Source of the DNA: JAKPAM01 sp047601745
GTDB lineage: Bacteria; Pseudomonadota; Gammaproteobacteria; Burkholderiales; Burkholderiaceae_E
Direction: 5' to 3'
DNA: 64,000 nucleotides
Assembly (NCBI GenBank): GCA_047601745.1
Contig: JASGIS010000001.1
Span: 5,394,001-5,458,000, forward strand
Under the pieces are notes generated by a model. That model was not told where the DNA came from. It saw only the letters and a program-made list of their open reading frames with translations, and did no database searches. Shown here piece after piece: positions 34,764 through 44,225 of the stretch. Positions within the stretch are counted from its first letter, which is position 1; every line of letters begins with the position of its first letter. The position numbers were made by a program, and so were the translations under genes.

Positions 34764-34885
34764 AAGGGGAGTAGCCTCCTGATCCCGTCGTCGTCACCTC
34801 GGCGGCCCGCCTTCGCGGCGTGGTCGCTCGGCGGCGGGTGTAGCAAAACGGACCGTCTGGTTCCGCGTGCTGCAGGCAAGACCTT
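34764..34885 (+). promoter_or_regulatory. yybP-ykoY-like (manganese) riboswitch candidate
   Basis: The 374-bp gap before the efflux operon has no gene but holds the two most conserved blocks of the yybP-ykoY aptamer, in order. They are AAGGGGAGTAGC at 34764-34775 and GCAAGACCTT at 34876-34885, about 100 nt apart. The ends AAGG and CCTT can close a P1 stem, and the interval is GC-rich and self-complementary. In this class (E. coli mntP and alx leaders, L. lactis yybP) the RNA senses Mn2+ and turns on Mn exporters. Further hairpins (TGCAGGC/GCCTGCA at 34871-34877 with 34905-34911; GAGCC/GGCTC at 34956-34971) lie between aptamer and ribosome site and could be the expression platform. The assignment rests on motif recall, not a covariance search. 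Confidence 0.7.
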
Positions 34886-34995
34886 CGACTCGCAAGGGTT
34901 GAATCGCCTGCACGCCGCACTGCGCATCGATTCTTGCGATTTGATCTTGGTGGATGAGCCGCTGTGGGCTCGCCGCCATTCGACTCGGAGATTTC

Positions 34996-36399
34996 ATGCG
35001 TTGTTGGACCACGACGGTCTTGATCGGTACGACGTTGACGCTGATGGCGTCGACAGCTCACGCGGCTGACCCCGCTCCGCTGGGGCCCGGACTCGCCGGC
35101 CCGCGGCAGGATCTCGCCGCCCCCCCGCCTCCCCCGCTGCTGCTGGTGCCGGTCGCCGCACCCGACGGCACGCATCGTCAGCCGTCCCAGTTGATCTCGC
35201 CCGGCGTCGCGCCGCACGTGCCGGCCAGCGGCGTCGCCATCTATTCGCTGGACGAGCTGGTCGAACGCGCGCTGGCCGAGAGTCCGCTGCTGGCGATCAG
35301 CCGCGCCGACGAACTGGCCGCGCAGGCGAGCGTGCTGACCGCCCAGGCCTATCCGAATCCCGAACTCGAACTGTCGCCCGGCCATTCGCGGGCGCGCGTC
35401 GACGGCACGCCGTCGGGCTTCGCGCCGCAGGTCACGCTGTCGCAGCCGATCGAGAACCCGTGGTTGCGCGACGCGCGGATCCGGGCCGCCCGTACGCAGG
35501 TCGACGTCGTCCACGCGCAGTCGGCCGTCATCCGCAACAACCTGCGCGCGCTGGTCCGCAAGCGCTACTTCGAGATGCGCCGGTTGAGCGAGGAACTGCG
35601 CGCGTACACCGAAGACCTGGCGTTGACCGAGCTGATCCGCGAGCGCGTGACGCTGCGCACGCGAACCGGCGAAGGCGCCCGTTTCGACCTGATCCGCGCC
35701 GAAAGCGAGGTCGCGGTCGCGCGCAAGAACGTCGACATGACGCGTCTTCGCCTGCGCCAGGCGGCGGCCGAACTCAAGCAGGCCGTCAGCCCGACGCTCG
35801 AAGACGACTTCGATCTGAAACCGCTGACGGCGACGCTGGGCGCGCTCGACGACGCCGACTATGAGCGCCTGCGCGACGGGCTGGAGGCCGGCAACCCCGA
35901 GATCGCGGTCGCGCGGCGCGAAGCGGCGCAGGCCGAGCAGCGGGTCTCGGTCGAACAGAACCGCGTGCTGCCGCAGGTGACGCTGCGCGCCTCGCAGGAT
36001 CGTGATCCGTCGCAGGCCACCACGCGGATCGGCGCGGTCGTCACGATGCCGCTGATCGATCGCCGCCAGGGCCCGATCGCCGAGGCGCGCGCGCAGTCGG
36101 ACCGCAGCCGCTTCGCGATGCAGCAGCGCGAGTTCGAGGTCCGCCAGCAGTTCGACGCCGCCTGGCAGGCGTATCGCGCCGCGCTGATCCAGACCAACGC
36201 GCTGGAGGACGGCATCCTGGCCCGGGCCCGCGGCGTACTGGAGGTCGCCGAGGCCGCCTACCGCTTCGGCGAGCGCGGCATCCTCGAGTACCTGGACGCG
36301 CAGCGCCAGTTCCGACTCATCCGCAACGAACTGATCCAAGCCCGGTTCGCGCTCCAGGTGGCCCGCGCCGAGCTCGACCGTCTGAGTGCCGCCCAATGA
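34996..36399 (+). CDS. TolC-family outer-membrane channel of an RND efflux system (CzcC/CusC-like)
   Basis: A 467-residue outer-membrane efflux protein with a Sec signal (cut after STAHA, about residue 25), a Pro-rich spacer at about 35-60, and two long coiled-coil repeats (about 80-260 and 285-465) that build the trans-periplasmic tunnel. The sequence FGERGILEYLDAQRQF near the end is the usual CzcC/TolC repeat motif. The start at 34996 has a GGAG box 5 nt upstream. It is the first gene after the riboswitch-like leader, and its stop overlaps the adaptor gene start by 4 bp (ATGA). Confidence 0.92.
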   Translation: MRCWTTTVLIGTTLTLMASTAHAADPAPLGPGLAGPRQDLAAPPPPPLLLVPVAAPDGTHRQPSQLISPGVAPHVPASGVAIYSLDELVERALAESPLLAISRADELAAQASVLTAQAYPNPELELSPGHSRARVDGTPSGFAPQVTLSQPIENPWLRDARIRAARTQVDVVHAQSAVIRNNLRALVRKRYFEMRRLSEELRAYTEDLALTELIRERVTLRTRTGEGARFDLIRAESEVAVARKNVDMTRLRLRQAAAELKQAVSPTLEDDFDLKPLTATLGALDDADYERLRDGLEAGNPEIAVARREAAQAEQRVSVEQNRVLPQVTLRASQDRDPSQATTRIGAVVTMPLIDRRQGPIAEARAQSDRSRFAMQQREFEVRQQFDAAWQAYRAALIQTNALEDGILARARGVLEVAEAAYRFGERGILEYLDAQRQFRLIRNELIQARFALQVARAELDRLSAAQ

Positions 36400-37625
36400 A
36401 CGAATCGATGATCGACGACCAACCCTCCCCTCACCCGATGACGCAACGGCCCGCGCGGCCGGCGCGGCGCCTGGCGGCCGTCGCGCTGCTGGCGATCGCG
36501 CTGGCCGCCTGCGGCAAGAGCGCGGACAAGCCGGCCGCCGACGCGGCGAAGACCGCGGCCCCGCCCGCACGTCCCGACCCGATGATCGTCGAGGTCGACA
36601 AGGAACTGGCCGAACGGATCGCCGTCGACGGCATCGTCACCGAACCGTTCGCCGACTCGATCCGCATCGCCGGCCGCCTCGAACTGAACCAGTACCGCAC
36701 CGCGCGGATCGGCGCGCCGGTCACCGGCCGCATCACCAGCATCGCCGTCGTCGTCGGCCAGCCGATCAAGACCGGACAGACGCTGGCCGAGTTGAGCAGC
36801 AGCGAGCTGACCAGCGCCCAGTTGTCGTACCTGCGCGCGCACTCGCAGGAACAGTTGATGAGCCGCGCGGTCGAGCGCGCCGAGCTGCTGCTGGCCTCGG
36901 ACGTCATCGGCAGCGCCGAACTGCAGCGCCGCGAGAACGAGTTGACGATCGCCAAGTCCGAGAAACGCGCGTCGGCCGACCAGCTCCGGCTGCTCGGGCT
37001 GTCGCAGCAGCGGCTGTCCCGCCTCGAGAAGACCGGGCAGATCCAGCCGGCCGGCGCGATCGCGGCGACCAGCTCGGGCACGCTGATCGAGCGCAACCTG
37101 GCGCTGGGCCAGGTCGTCAACCCGACGGACGCGTTGTTCGTCGTCTCGGACCTGAGCACCGTCTGGGCCGCCGCCGAAGTGCCCGAACAGGACGCGCAGT
37201 TCGTGCGGCCCGGGCAGATCGTCGAGGTCGAGATCCCGGCGCTCGACAACCAGCGCGTGGCCGGCAAGGTCGCGCTGGTCGCCGACGTCGTCAATCCCGA
37301 GACGCGCACCGTGCGCGTCACCGTCGACCTGAACAACGCCGATCGCGCGCTCAAGCCGTCGATGCTGATCACGATGCTGATCCAGGGCCGCTCGGTGGCG
37401 CGACCGGTGCTGCCGGCCGGCGCCGTCGTGCGCGAGGACGATCACGACTACGTGTTCGTCGAGATCGCGCCGAACCGTTTCCGGATGACGCCGGTCACCG
37501 TCGGACCCGAGCGCGACGGCAAGCGGCCGCTGATGCGGCCGTTGCCGGCCGACGCGAGGATCGTCACCCGCGGTGCGTTCCATCTGAACAACGTGCGCGA
37601 GCTGCGCAACACCTCGTCGAGCTGA
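36396..37625 (+). CDS. RND periplasmic adaptor lipoprotein (CzcB/CusB-like)
   Basis: A 409-residue membrane-fusion protein joining the RND pump to the outer-membrane channel. It has a lipoprotein signal ending LAAC (Cys about 39), the first lipoyl half around 105-130 (ARIGAPVTGRITSIAVVVGQ), an alpha-hairpin at about 145-210, the second lipoyl half at about 225-255 and a beta-barrel domain after 260. It lacks the His-rich N-terminal and C-terminal metal-binding extensions of some CzcB proteins. It overlaps the channel gene by 4 bp and precedes the pump by 12 bp. A Met at residue 5 is a possible alternative start. Confidence 0.92.
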   Translation: MNESMIDDQPSPHPMTQRPARPARRLAAVALLAIALAACGKSADKPAADAAKTAAPPARPDPMIVEVDKELAERIAVDGIVTEPFADSIRIAGRLELNQYRTARIGAPVTGRITSIAVVVGQPIKTGQTLAELSSSELTSAQLSYLRAHSQEQLMSRAVERAELLLASDVIGSAELQRRENELTIAKSEKRASADQLRLLGLSQQRLSRLEKTGQIQPAGAIAATSSGTLIERNLALGQVVNPTDALFVVSDLSTVWAAAEVPEQDAQFVRPGQIVEVEIPALDNQRVAGKVALVADVVNPETRTVRVTVDLNNADRALKPSMLITMLIQGRSVARPVLPAGAVVREDDHDYVFVEIAPNRFRMTPVTVGPERDGKRPLMRPLPADARIVTRGAFHLNNVRELRNTSSS

Positions 37626-37637
37626 CCGGGCGCCACG

Positions 37638-40600
37638 ATGATCCATTCCCTGATCGATTGGGCGCTCAAGCAGCGCGTGCTGATCCTGGTCGTCGCGATC
37701 GCGCTGGGCATCGCCGGCCTGTTCAGCATCCGCACGCTGTCGATCGACGCGTTCCCCGACATGACCAACGTGCAGGTGCAGGTCGCCACGGTCGCGACCG
37801 GCCGCCCGCCCGAGGACATCGAGCGCACGATCACGATCCCGCTGGAGATGGCGCTGCGCGGCCTGCCGGGCCTCGAAGAGATGCGCTCGATGAACCGCAA
37901 CGGCCTGTCGCTGATCACGCTGGTGTTCACCGACAAGACCGACGTGTACTTCGCGCGGCAGCTCGTACTCGAACGGATGATCGAGGCCGCGGACCAGATG
38001 CCCGACGGCGTGACGCCGGTGCTCGGCCCGGTCAGCTCGGGACTCGGCGAGATCTACCAGTACACGCTCGAACGCGACGACGACGGCGACCGCGATCTGA
38101 GCATCGAGGAACTGCGCGAGCGCCGCGACATCCAGGACTGGATCGTGCGGCCGATGCTGCGCTCGCTGCGAGGCGTCGCCGACATCAACTCGATGGGCGG
38201 CTACATCAAGCAGTACCAGGTGATCCCGAACCCCGAGCGGCTGCGCTACTACGGTTTCACGATCAAGGACCTGACCGACGCGCTGGCGGCCAACAACGCC
38301 AACTCGTCGGGCGGCCCGCTGAACGTGCGCGAGGAGCAGTTGCTGGTCTCCGGCGTCGGCCTGATCACGCAGACGCAGGACATCGGCCAGATCGTGCTGC
38401 GCGAGGTGCGCGGCATCCCGATCTACGTGAAGGACGTCGCGACGGTCCAGATCGGCGAAGAGGTGCGCCGCGGCGCGATCATCAAGAACGGCGTCACCGA
38501 GGGCGTCGCCGGCATCGTGCAGATGCAGATGGGCGGCAACGCTCGCGAGATCGTCAACCGGATCAAGGCGCGCGTCGAGCAGATCAATGCCAACGGCGAG
38601 TTGCCCGGCGGCCTGAAGATCGTGCCGTTCTACGACCGCACGATGCTGGTCGAGGCGGCGATGTCGAACGTCGTGCGCACGCTGATCGAAGGCGTCGTGC
38701 TGGTCGTCATCGTGCTGGTGCTGTTCCTCGGCGATTTCCGCTCGAGCCTGATCGTCACGCTGACGCTGCTGCTGACGCCGATCATCACGTTCCTGGTGAT
38801 GAACAGGATCGGCCTGTCGGCGAACCTGATGTCGCTGGGCGGGCTGGCGATCGCGATCGGCCTGATGGTCGACGGCGCGGTCGTCGTCGTCGAGAACGCC
38901 TACGTGCGGCTCGGCCAGTTCCGCGAGAGCCGCGGCCTGCCCAAGTCGCGCTACGTGCTGGACGCGGCGTCCGAGGTCGGCAAGCCGGTGCTGTACGGCG
39001 TCGGCATCATCATCCTGGTGTTCCTGCCGCTGCTGTCGCTGCAGGGCATGGAAGGCAAGATGTTCGCGCCGCTGGCGATGACGATCGCGCTGGCGATGAC
39101 GATCTCGCTGATCCTGTCGTTCCTGCTGACGCCGGTGCTGTCGTCGTACCTGCTCAAGGGCGGCGCCGAGTCCGACACGTTCGTGCTGCGCCTGCTGCGC
39201 AAGCCGTACACGCGAGCGCTGCACTGGGCGATGGACAACGGCAAGAAGGTCATCCTGCTCGCGCTGGGCCTGCTGGTGGCCGCCGGCGCCAGCTTTCCGC
39301 TGCTGGGCACCTCGTTCGTGCCGACGATGCAGGAGGGATCGATCACGCCGGTGCTGATCCGGATGCCGAACATCTCGATCGACGAATCGATCAAGCTCGA
39401 AAGCGAGGCGCTGAAGGCGATCATGGAGGTGCCGGGCGTCGACAGGGTCGTCTCGCGGCTGGGCGGCGGCGGCTCGCCGGCCGACCAGGGCCTGCCGCAC
39501 GAGTCCGACCCGATCGCCACGCTCAAGCCGCGCGACCAATGGCCGGACGGCTGGACGCAGGACGACATCGCCGACGCGATCCGCGACAAGCTCAAGTTCC
39601 TGCCCGGCGTCGAGGTCTCGATCAGCCAGCCGATCGCCGCGCGCGTCGACGAGATGGTGTCGGGCGTGCGCACGCAGGTCGCGCTGAAGATCTTCGGCGA
39701 CGACCTCGAGAAGCTCGGCGAGCTGGGCACGCAGATGGCGCGGATCATGTCGGGCATGAAGGGCACGACCGACATGCGCGTCGACCGCGTCGACGGCCAG
39801 AACTACCTGATGATCAACATCGACCGCAGCGCGATCGCGCGGCTGGGCATCAACGTCGAGGACGTCAACACGCTGATCGAGTCGGCGATCCAGGGCAGGC
39901 AGGCCACGACCGTGCTGCAGGGCGAGCGCCGCTACGGGCTGATCGTCCGCTATCCGGTCGAGTATCGCGACAGCGTGCGCGCGATCTCGTCGCTGCTCGT
40001 GCGTTCGGCCAGCGGCGCGCTGGTGCCGCTGAAGGACCTGGCCGAGATCGAGGTCAGGGACGGTCCGCCGCAGATCGCGCGCGACAACGGCAAACGGCGG
40101 ATCGTCGTCGGCGGCAACGTCCAGGGCCGTGACATGGGCGGCTACGTCGCCGAGGCGCAGCAGAAGATCGCCGAGCAGGTCCAGTTGCCCGAAGGCTACG
40201 AAGTGGTCTGGGGCGGCCAGTTCGAGAACATGGAGCGCGCGACCAAACGGCTGTCGATCATCGTGCCGATCACGATCGCCGCGATCTTCTTCCTGCTGTA
40301 CATGCTGTTCGATTCGGTCCGCCAGGCCGGCCTGATCATCACCGTGCTGCCGCTGGCGGCGATCGGCGGCGTGTTCGGCCTGCTGGTGTCCGGCGAATAC
40401 CTGTCGGTGCCGGCGGCCGTCGGCTTCATCAACCTGTGGGGCATCGCCGTGCTGAACGGCGTCGTGCTGATCTCGCAGATCCGCGCGCTGACCGACGACG
40501 GCATGCCGCTGCGCGAAGCGATCATCGAGGGCTGCGAGCACCGCTTCCGCCCGGTGATGATGACCGCGACCGTGGCGATGCTCGCGCTGATCCCGATGCT

Positions 40601-40931
40601 GTTCGCGAGCGGCCCGGGCTCGGAGGTCACCCGTCCGCTGGCGGTCGTCGTCATCGGCGGCCTGATCACGTCGACGAGCCTGACGCTGCTGGCATTGCCG
40701 GTGCTGTACCTGATGTTCGGCGCGGGCCGCGACGACCTGCCCCGCTATGCCACCCCGGTCGAGGCGCTGCCGGTGCGTGCCGTCGACGCGCCGCCGGCCG
40801 GCGGCAGCGGCGGCAGCGGCAGCGGCAGCGGCGGCAGCAGCAACGGCGGCAGTGGCAGTGGCAGCGGTGGCAGTGGCAGCAACGGCAGCAACGGTGGCGG
40901 CGGCAGCAGCGGCGACGCGAAGATGCGGTAG
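37638..40931 (+). CDS. heavy-metal RND permease (CzcA/CusA family)
   Basis: A 1097-residue proton-driven inner-membrane pump of the HME-RND class. Twelve helices and two large periplasmic loops fit CzcA. The helix-4 motif reads LAIAIGLMVDGAVVVVEN (around residue 410), with the family Asp and Glu proton-relay residues but Ala-Ile where Zn/Co pumps have an extra Asp, so it is neither a clean CzcA nor a CusA pattern. The metal cannot be assigned from this alone; the riboswitch points to Mn2+. The last 45 residues are a Gly/Ser/Asn repeat (GGSGGSGSGSGG and similar) from DNA repeats near 40800-40920. cbbQ starts 9 bp after the stop. Confidence 0.92.
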   Translation: MIHSLIDWALKQRVLILVVAIALGIAGLFSIRTLSIDAFPDMTNVQVQVATVATGRPPEDIERTITIPLEMALRGLPGLEEMRSMNRNGLSLITLVFTDKTDVYFARQLVLERMIEAADQMPDGVTPVLGPVSSGLGEIYQYTLERDDDGDRDLSIEELRERRDIQDWIVRPMLRSLRGVADINSMGGYIKQYQVIPNPERLRYYGFTIKDLTDALAANNANSSGGPLNVREEQLLVSGVGLITQTQDIGQIVLREVRGIPIYVKDVATVQIGEEVRRGAIIKNGVTEGVAGIVQMQMGGNAREIVNRIKARVEQINANGELPGGLKIVPFYDRTMLVEAAMSNVVRTLIEGVVLVVIVLVLFLGDFRSSLIVTLTLLLTPIITFLVMNRIGLSANLMSLGGLAIAIGLMVDGAVVVVENAYVRLGQFRESRGLPKSRYVLDAASEVGKPVLYGVGIIILVFLPLLSLQGMEGKMFAPLAMTIALAMTISLILSFLLTPVLSSYLLKGGAESDTFVLRLLRKPYTRALHWAMDNGKKVILLALGLLVAAGASFPLLGTSFVPTMQEGSITPVLIRMPNISIDESIKLESEALKAIMEVPGVDRVVSRLGGGGSPADQGLPHESDPIATLKPRDQWPDGWTQDDIADAIRDKLKFLPGVEVSISQPIAARVDEMVSGVRTQVALKIFGDDLEKLGELGTQMARIMSGMKGTTDMRVDRVDGQNYLMINIDRSAIARLGINVEDVNTLIESAIQGRQATTVLQGERRYGLIVRYPVEYRDSVRAISSLLVRSASGALVPLKDLAEIEVRDGPPQIARDNGKRRIVVGGNVQGRDMGGYVAEAQQKIAEQVQLPEGYEVVWGGQFENMERATKRLSIIVPITIAAIFFLLYMLFDSVRQAGLIITVLPLAAIGGVFGLLVSGEYLSVPAAVGFINLWGIAVLNGVVLISQIRALTDDGMPLREAIIEGCEHRFRPVMMTATVAMLALIPMLFASGPGSEVTRPLAVVVIGGLITSTSLTLLALPVLYLMFGAGRDDLPRYATPVEALPVRAVDAPPAGGSGGSGSGSGGSSNGGSGSGSGGSGSNGSNGGGGSSGDAKMR

Positions 40932-40940
40932 TCTGCGCGG

Positions 40941-41849
40941 ATGACCCGTCCCCAGACCGCCCTCGACCGCGGCGCGGCGAACGCCGCCGTGCCGCGCGAT
41001 CCGGCCGCCGAGCACGGCCGCAGCCGCCTCGAACGCGAGCCCTGGTATCTGCCGATGGCCGACGAGATCGAGCTGTTCGAGGCCGCCTACGCGGCGCGGC
41101 TGCCGGTGCTGCTCAAGGGGCCGACCGGCTGCGGCAAGACCCGCTTCGTCGAACACATGGCCTGGCGCCTGTACCGCGGCGGCGAACAGGTGCCGGCCTC
41201 GCGCCGCGCGCTCGAGACGCCGCTGCTGACGGTGGCCTGCCACGAAGACCTGACGGCGACCGACCTGGTCGGCCGCTTCCTGCTGTCCGGCAATGAAACG
41301 GTCTGGACCGACGGGCCGCTGACCCGCGCGGTGCGCGGCGGCGCGATCTGCTATCTGGACGAGGTCGTCGAGGCGCGCAAGGACACGACGGTCGTCGTGC
41401 ATTCGCTGACCGACCACCGTCGCGTGCTGCCGATCGAGAAGACCGGCGAGCAGCTCGATGCGCATCCGGATTTCCTGCTCGTCATCTCGTACAACCCCGG
41501 CTACCAAAGCGTGCTCAAGGACCTGAAGCCGTCGACCCGGCAGCGCTTCGTCAGCATCGAGTTCGCTTACCCGCCGATCGACGTCGAGCGCACGATCATC
41601 GCGCACGAGAGCGGCATCGACGCATCGCTGGCTCGGCAGCTCGCGCTGATCGGCGACAAGGTCCGCAACCTGCGCGAACACGGCTTCGAGGAAGGCGTCA
41701 GCACGCGGCTGCTGGTCTACGCGGGCCAGTTGATCGCGCGCGGCATCGCCCCGCGCCGCGCCTGCGACGTGGCGATCATCTCGGCGATCACCGACGATCG
41801 CGACGTGCAACGGGCGGTCACCGACATCGTCGACGTCCTGCTGCCGTGA
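40941..41849 (+). CDS. cbbQ: CbbQ/NirQ/NorQ-family AAA+ ATPase
   Basis: A 302-residue MoxR-type AAA+ ATPase. Walker A GPTGCGKT is at 60-67, Walker B ICYLDEVVEA at about 136-145, sensor region SYNPGYQSVLKDLKPSTRQR at about 183-202, and a C-terminal CbbQ domain. Members remodel partner enzymes: CbbQ with CbbO reactivates RubisCO, NorQ/NorD matures nitric oxide reductase. No RubisCO or nor gene is in the window. It begins 9 bp after the RND pump and overlaps cbbO by 4 bp, so it is probably part of the efflux operon transcript. The symbol reflects sequence family, not a shown RubisCO role. Confidence 0.85.
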   Translation: MTRPQTALDRGAANAAVPRDPAAEHGRSRLEREPWYLPMADEIELFEAAYAARLPVLLKGPTGCGKTRFVEHMAWRLYRGGEQVPASRRALETPLLTVACHEDLTATDLVGRFLLSGNETVWTDGPLTRAVRGGAICYLDEVVEARKDTTVVVHSLTDHRRVLPIEKTGEQLDAHPDFLLVISYNPGYQSVLKDLKPSTRQRFVSIEFAYPPIDVERTIIAHESGIDASLARQLALIGDKVRNLREHGFEEGVSTRLLVYAGQLIARGIAPRRACDVAIISAITDDRDVQRAVTDIVDVLLP

Positions 41850-44158
41850 ACGCCGGCGCGGCCGTCGAACTCGGCGACGTGCAGCGACCGCTGTCGCTGT
41901 TCGCGCAGGGACTGCTCGGCCGGCCGCTGCACCTGCGCACCGTCGACGCCGCCGCCCGCGACGGACGGCTGCGCTCGATCCTGACCGACGGACAGAACCT
42001 GCACCTGCCGGTCCGGATCGCCGACTTTCCGACGGCGCGCGAGAACCTGGGCGCCTACCGGGTCGCGATCCTGCAGCAGATCGGTTATCTACAGGCCGGC
42101 ACCTTCGATTTCGATCCGCCGCCGCCGGACGCTGCTTCGCCCGGCGGCGGCGCCTCGGGCCCTTCCGGCGCTGATCCGGCCGCCGCGCTGTCGCTATGGC
42201 GGTTGCCCGGCATCCGCGCGCGCCGGCCGCTCGCGCCGCTCGAACGCTTCTTCGCCGACGCGCCGCAGCCGGCGTTGCTGCGCCGCGTGTTCGGCATCGT
42301 CGAGGCGATGCGCGTGACGGCGATCGTGCGCCGCAACTACCCGGGCGCCCGCGCCGACATCGCTCGCGTGCACGCGCACGCGCTGGCCGCTCGCCCCGAT
42401 CCGGCGGCGATGCGGCCGCACATCGCGCTAATCGAAGCGCTCGTGCAGCGCTCGCTCGACGCACGCTTCGCGCCGCGCGAAGCCGACGACCCGCTGACCG
42501 CGATGCTCGCGCTGGCCGAACCCGTCGCGCGGCCTGACGCGCGCGCCGAGGACAGCGCGCGGATCAGCGTGGCGATCTGCGCGCTGCTGGCCGGCGTCGT
42601 CTCGCTGCGGCCGATCCGGCGCATCGGCCGCGCGGCGCACGAGCGCCCGGATGCCGCGTCCACGCCCCTCGCTGCCGGCCGCACCGACGATGCCGACCCT
42701 TTCGCTCGGCGCGGCACCGACGCGGGCACGGCCGATGCCGACGGCGCCGATGCGGCCGGCGACGACGACGGCAACGACAACCGCGACGGACAATCCGACG
42801 GTGCGCCGTCGGGCCAAGGCGGCGACGCGCTGCCGCCGCCGGCCGTGCAGGTCGATCCGAACGATCTGGACGGCGGCGGTCCGGCCGTCGCGTTCCATGG
42901 CGTGCTGGCCGCGGACCTCGTCGAGCAGTCGCGCGCCGAAGCGCGTGCACGCCGTTCGCTGCCGGGAATCGACGTCGACGTCGAAGCGTCGGCGGCCCCG
43001 GCCGGCGCGCCCGCCGACGCCTCGGCCGCGAACGATGACGACGCCGATGGCGACGATCAGCGGGATCGTCGCTCGCCGGCTCGCGCGCCGACCGCGCGTC
43101 GCCGCTTCGACGAAGATTCGCAGCGCAGCTTTCTGTACGACGAGTGGGACTATCTGCAGCAGCGCTATCGCAAGGCGTGGTGCCGCGTACTCGAAGAGCG
43201 GCTGCGCGGCGACGACGCGGATTTCATCGCCGACGTACGCCGCCGCCACGCGCACCTGTCTTCGCAGGTGCGGCGCCAGTTCGCCGCCATCAAGCCCGAT
43301 GCGTTCCGCCGCGTCCACCACACGCCGGACGGCGACGAGTTCGAGCTGTCGAGCCTGATCGACGCGGTCGTCGACCGGCGCACCGGTCATGCGGGCGACG
43401 AACAGATCTACGTGCGTCGCGAACGCGCGCAGCGCGAAGTGGCGGCCGCGTTCCTCGTCGACATGAGCGCCTCGACCGATTATCCGATTCCGGAGCCGCC
43501 GACCGGCGCGCGCGCCGGAACCGCAGCGCGCCGCGACGGCGGCGCCTCCGGTCACGATGACGGCGACGAGTTTCCGTACCTGTACGGCGGCTATCCGGAC
43601 TGGGCCGACCTGACGCCGCCGACACCGCGCCGCCGCGTCATCGACGTCCAGAAGGACGCGCTGGCGCTGATGTGCGACGCGCTGCAGACGCTCGGCGACA
43701 GCCATGCCGCCTACGGCTTCTCGGGCGAAGGCCGGCATCGCGTCGAATTCAAGCTGATCAAGGATTTCGGCGACCGGCTCGGCGCGCGAACCTGGGCGGC
43801 GATGGCGGCGATGAAGCCGCGACGCTCGACGCGCATGGGTCCGGCGATCCGCCACGCCGCCGCCAAGCTGCTGCGCGAACCGGCCCGCCGCAAGGTGCTG
43901 ATCATCGTCTCGGACGGCTATCCGGAAGACGACGACTACGGCCCCGAGCGCGGCGATCCCGAGTACGGAATCCAGGACACGGCACGGGCGCTGCGCGAGG
44001 CCGAAAGCGCCGGCGTGACGACGTTCTGCGTGACCGTCGATCCGGCCGGCCACGATTACCTGAGGCGCATGTGCCCGCGCGACCGCTACCTGGTGATCGA
44101 CGACGTCGACGCGCTGCCCGGCGAGCTGACCAAGGTCTATCGCGCGCTGACCGCCTAG
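41846..44158 (+). CDS. cbbO: CbbO/NorD-family von Willebrand factor A protein
   Basis: A 770-residue cytoplasmic protein that acts as substrate adaptor of a CbbQ-type ATPase. The N-terminal half is helical. A low-complexity acidic stretch (Asp/Ala/Gly-rich, about 270-330 and 380-420) follows. The C-terminal VWA domain has the metal-ion site motif FLVDMSASTD (about 537) and ends ELTKVYRAL. The start overlaps the cbbQ stop (4 bp), which makes the pair translationally coupled. The acidic middle may be an insertion relative to typical CbbO. Partner enzyme unknown. Confidence 0.85.
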   Translation: MNAGAAVELGDVQRPLSLFAQGLLGRPLHLRTVDAAARDGRLRSILTDGQNLHLPVRIADFPTARENLGAYRVAILQQIGYLQAGTFDFDPPPPDAASPGGGASGPSGADPAAALSLWRLPGIRARRPLAPLERFFADAPQPALLRRVFGIVEAMRVTAIVRRNYPGARADIARVHAHALAARPDPAAMRPHIALIEALVQRSLDARFAPREADDPLTAMLALAEPVARPDARAEDSARISVAICALLAGVVSLRPIRRIGRAAHERPDAASTPLAAGRTDDADPFARRGTDAGTADADGADAAGDDDGNDNRDGQSDGAPSGQGGDALPPPAVQVDPNDLDGGGPAVAFHGVLAADLVEQSRAEARARRSLPGIDVDVEASAAPAGAPADASAANDDDADGDDQRDRRSPARAPTARRRFDEDSQRSFLYDEWDYLQQRYRKAWCRVLEERLRGDDADFIADVRRRHAHLSSQVRRQFAAIKPDAFRRVHHTPDGDEFELSSLIDAVVDRRTGHAGDEQIYVRRERAQREVAAAFLVDMSASTDYPIPEPPTGARAGTAARRDGGASGHDDGDEFPYLYGGYPDWADLTPPTPRRRVIDVQKDALALMCDALQTLGDSHAAYGFSGEGRHRVEFKLIKDFGDRLGARTWAAMAAMKPRRSTRMGPAIRHAAAKLLREPARRKVLIIVSDGYPEDDDYGPERGDPEYGIQDTARALREAESAGVTTFCVTVDPAGHDYLRRMCPRDRYLVIDDVDALPGELTKVYRALTA

Positions 44159-44225
44159 GGCGTGGCGGAGCGGGCTGCTCCGGCGAGGGTCGGATCGGCG
44201 GCATGCGTCGCTCGCGCGGCGTGCC

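Noticed and set aside
34751..34853. Alternative P1 stem GTCCGTT/AACGGAC with TAGCAAAACGG as the 3' block
   Set aside because: It also fits loosely, but the exact GCAAGACCTT at 34876-34885 is the better match to the conserved 3' block, so the longer aptamer was chosen.
36258..42464. A 2068-codon open frame on the minus strand
   Set aside because: It is exactly antisense to the efflux and cbbQO genes. Its product is an Arg/Asp/His/Gln-rich string with no domain, as expected opposite GC-rich coding DNA.
40941..44158. Carbon-fixation (Calvin cycle) operon
   Set aside because: cbbQ and cbbO are present but cbbL, cbbS, cbbR, prk and other Calvin genes are not in the window.
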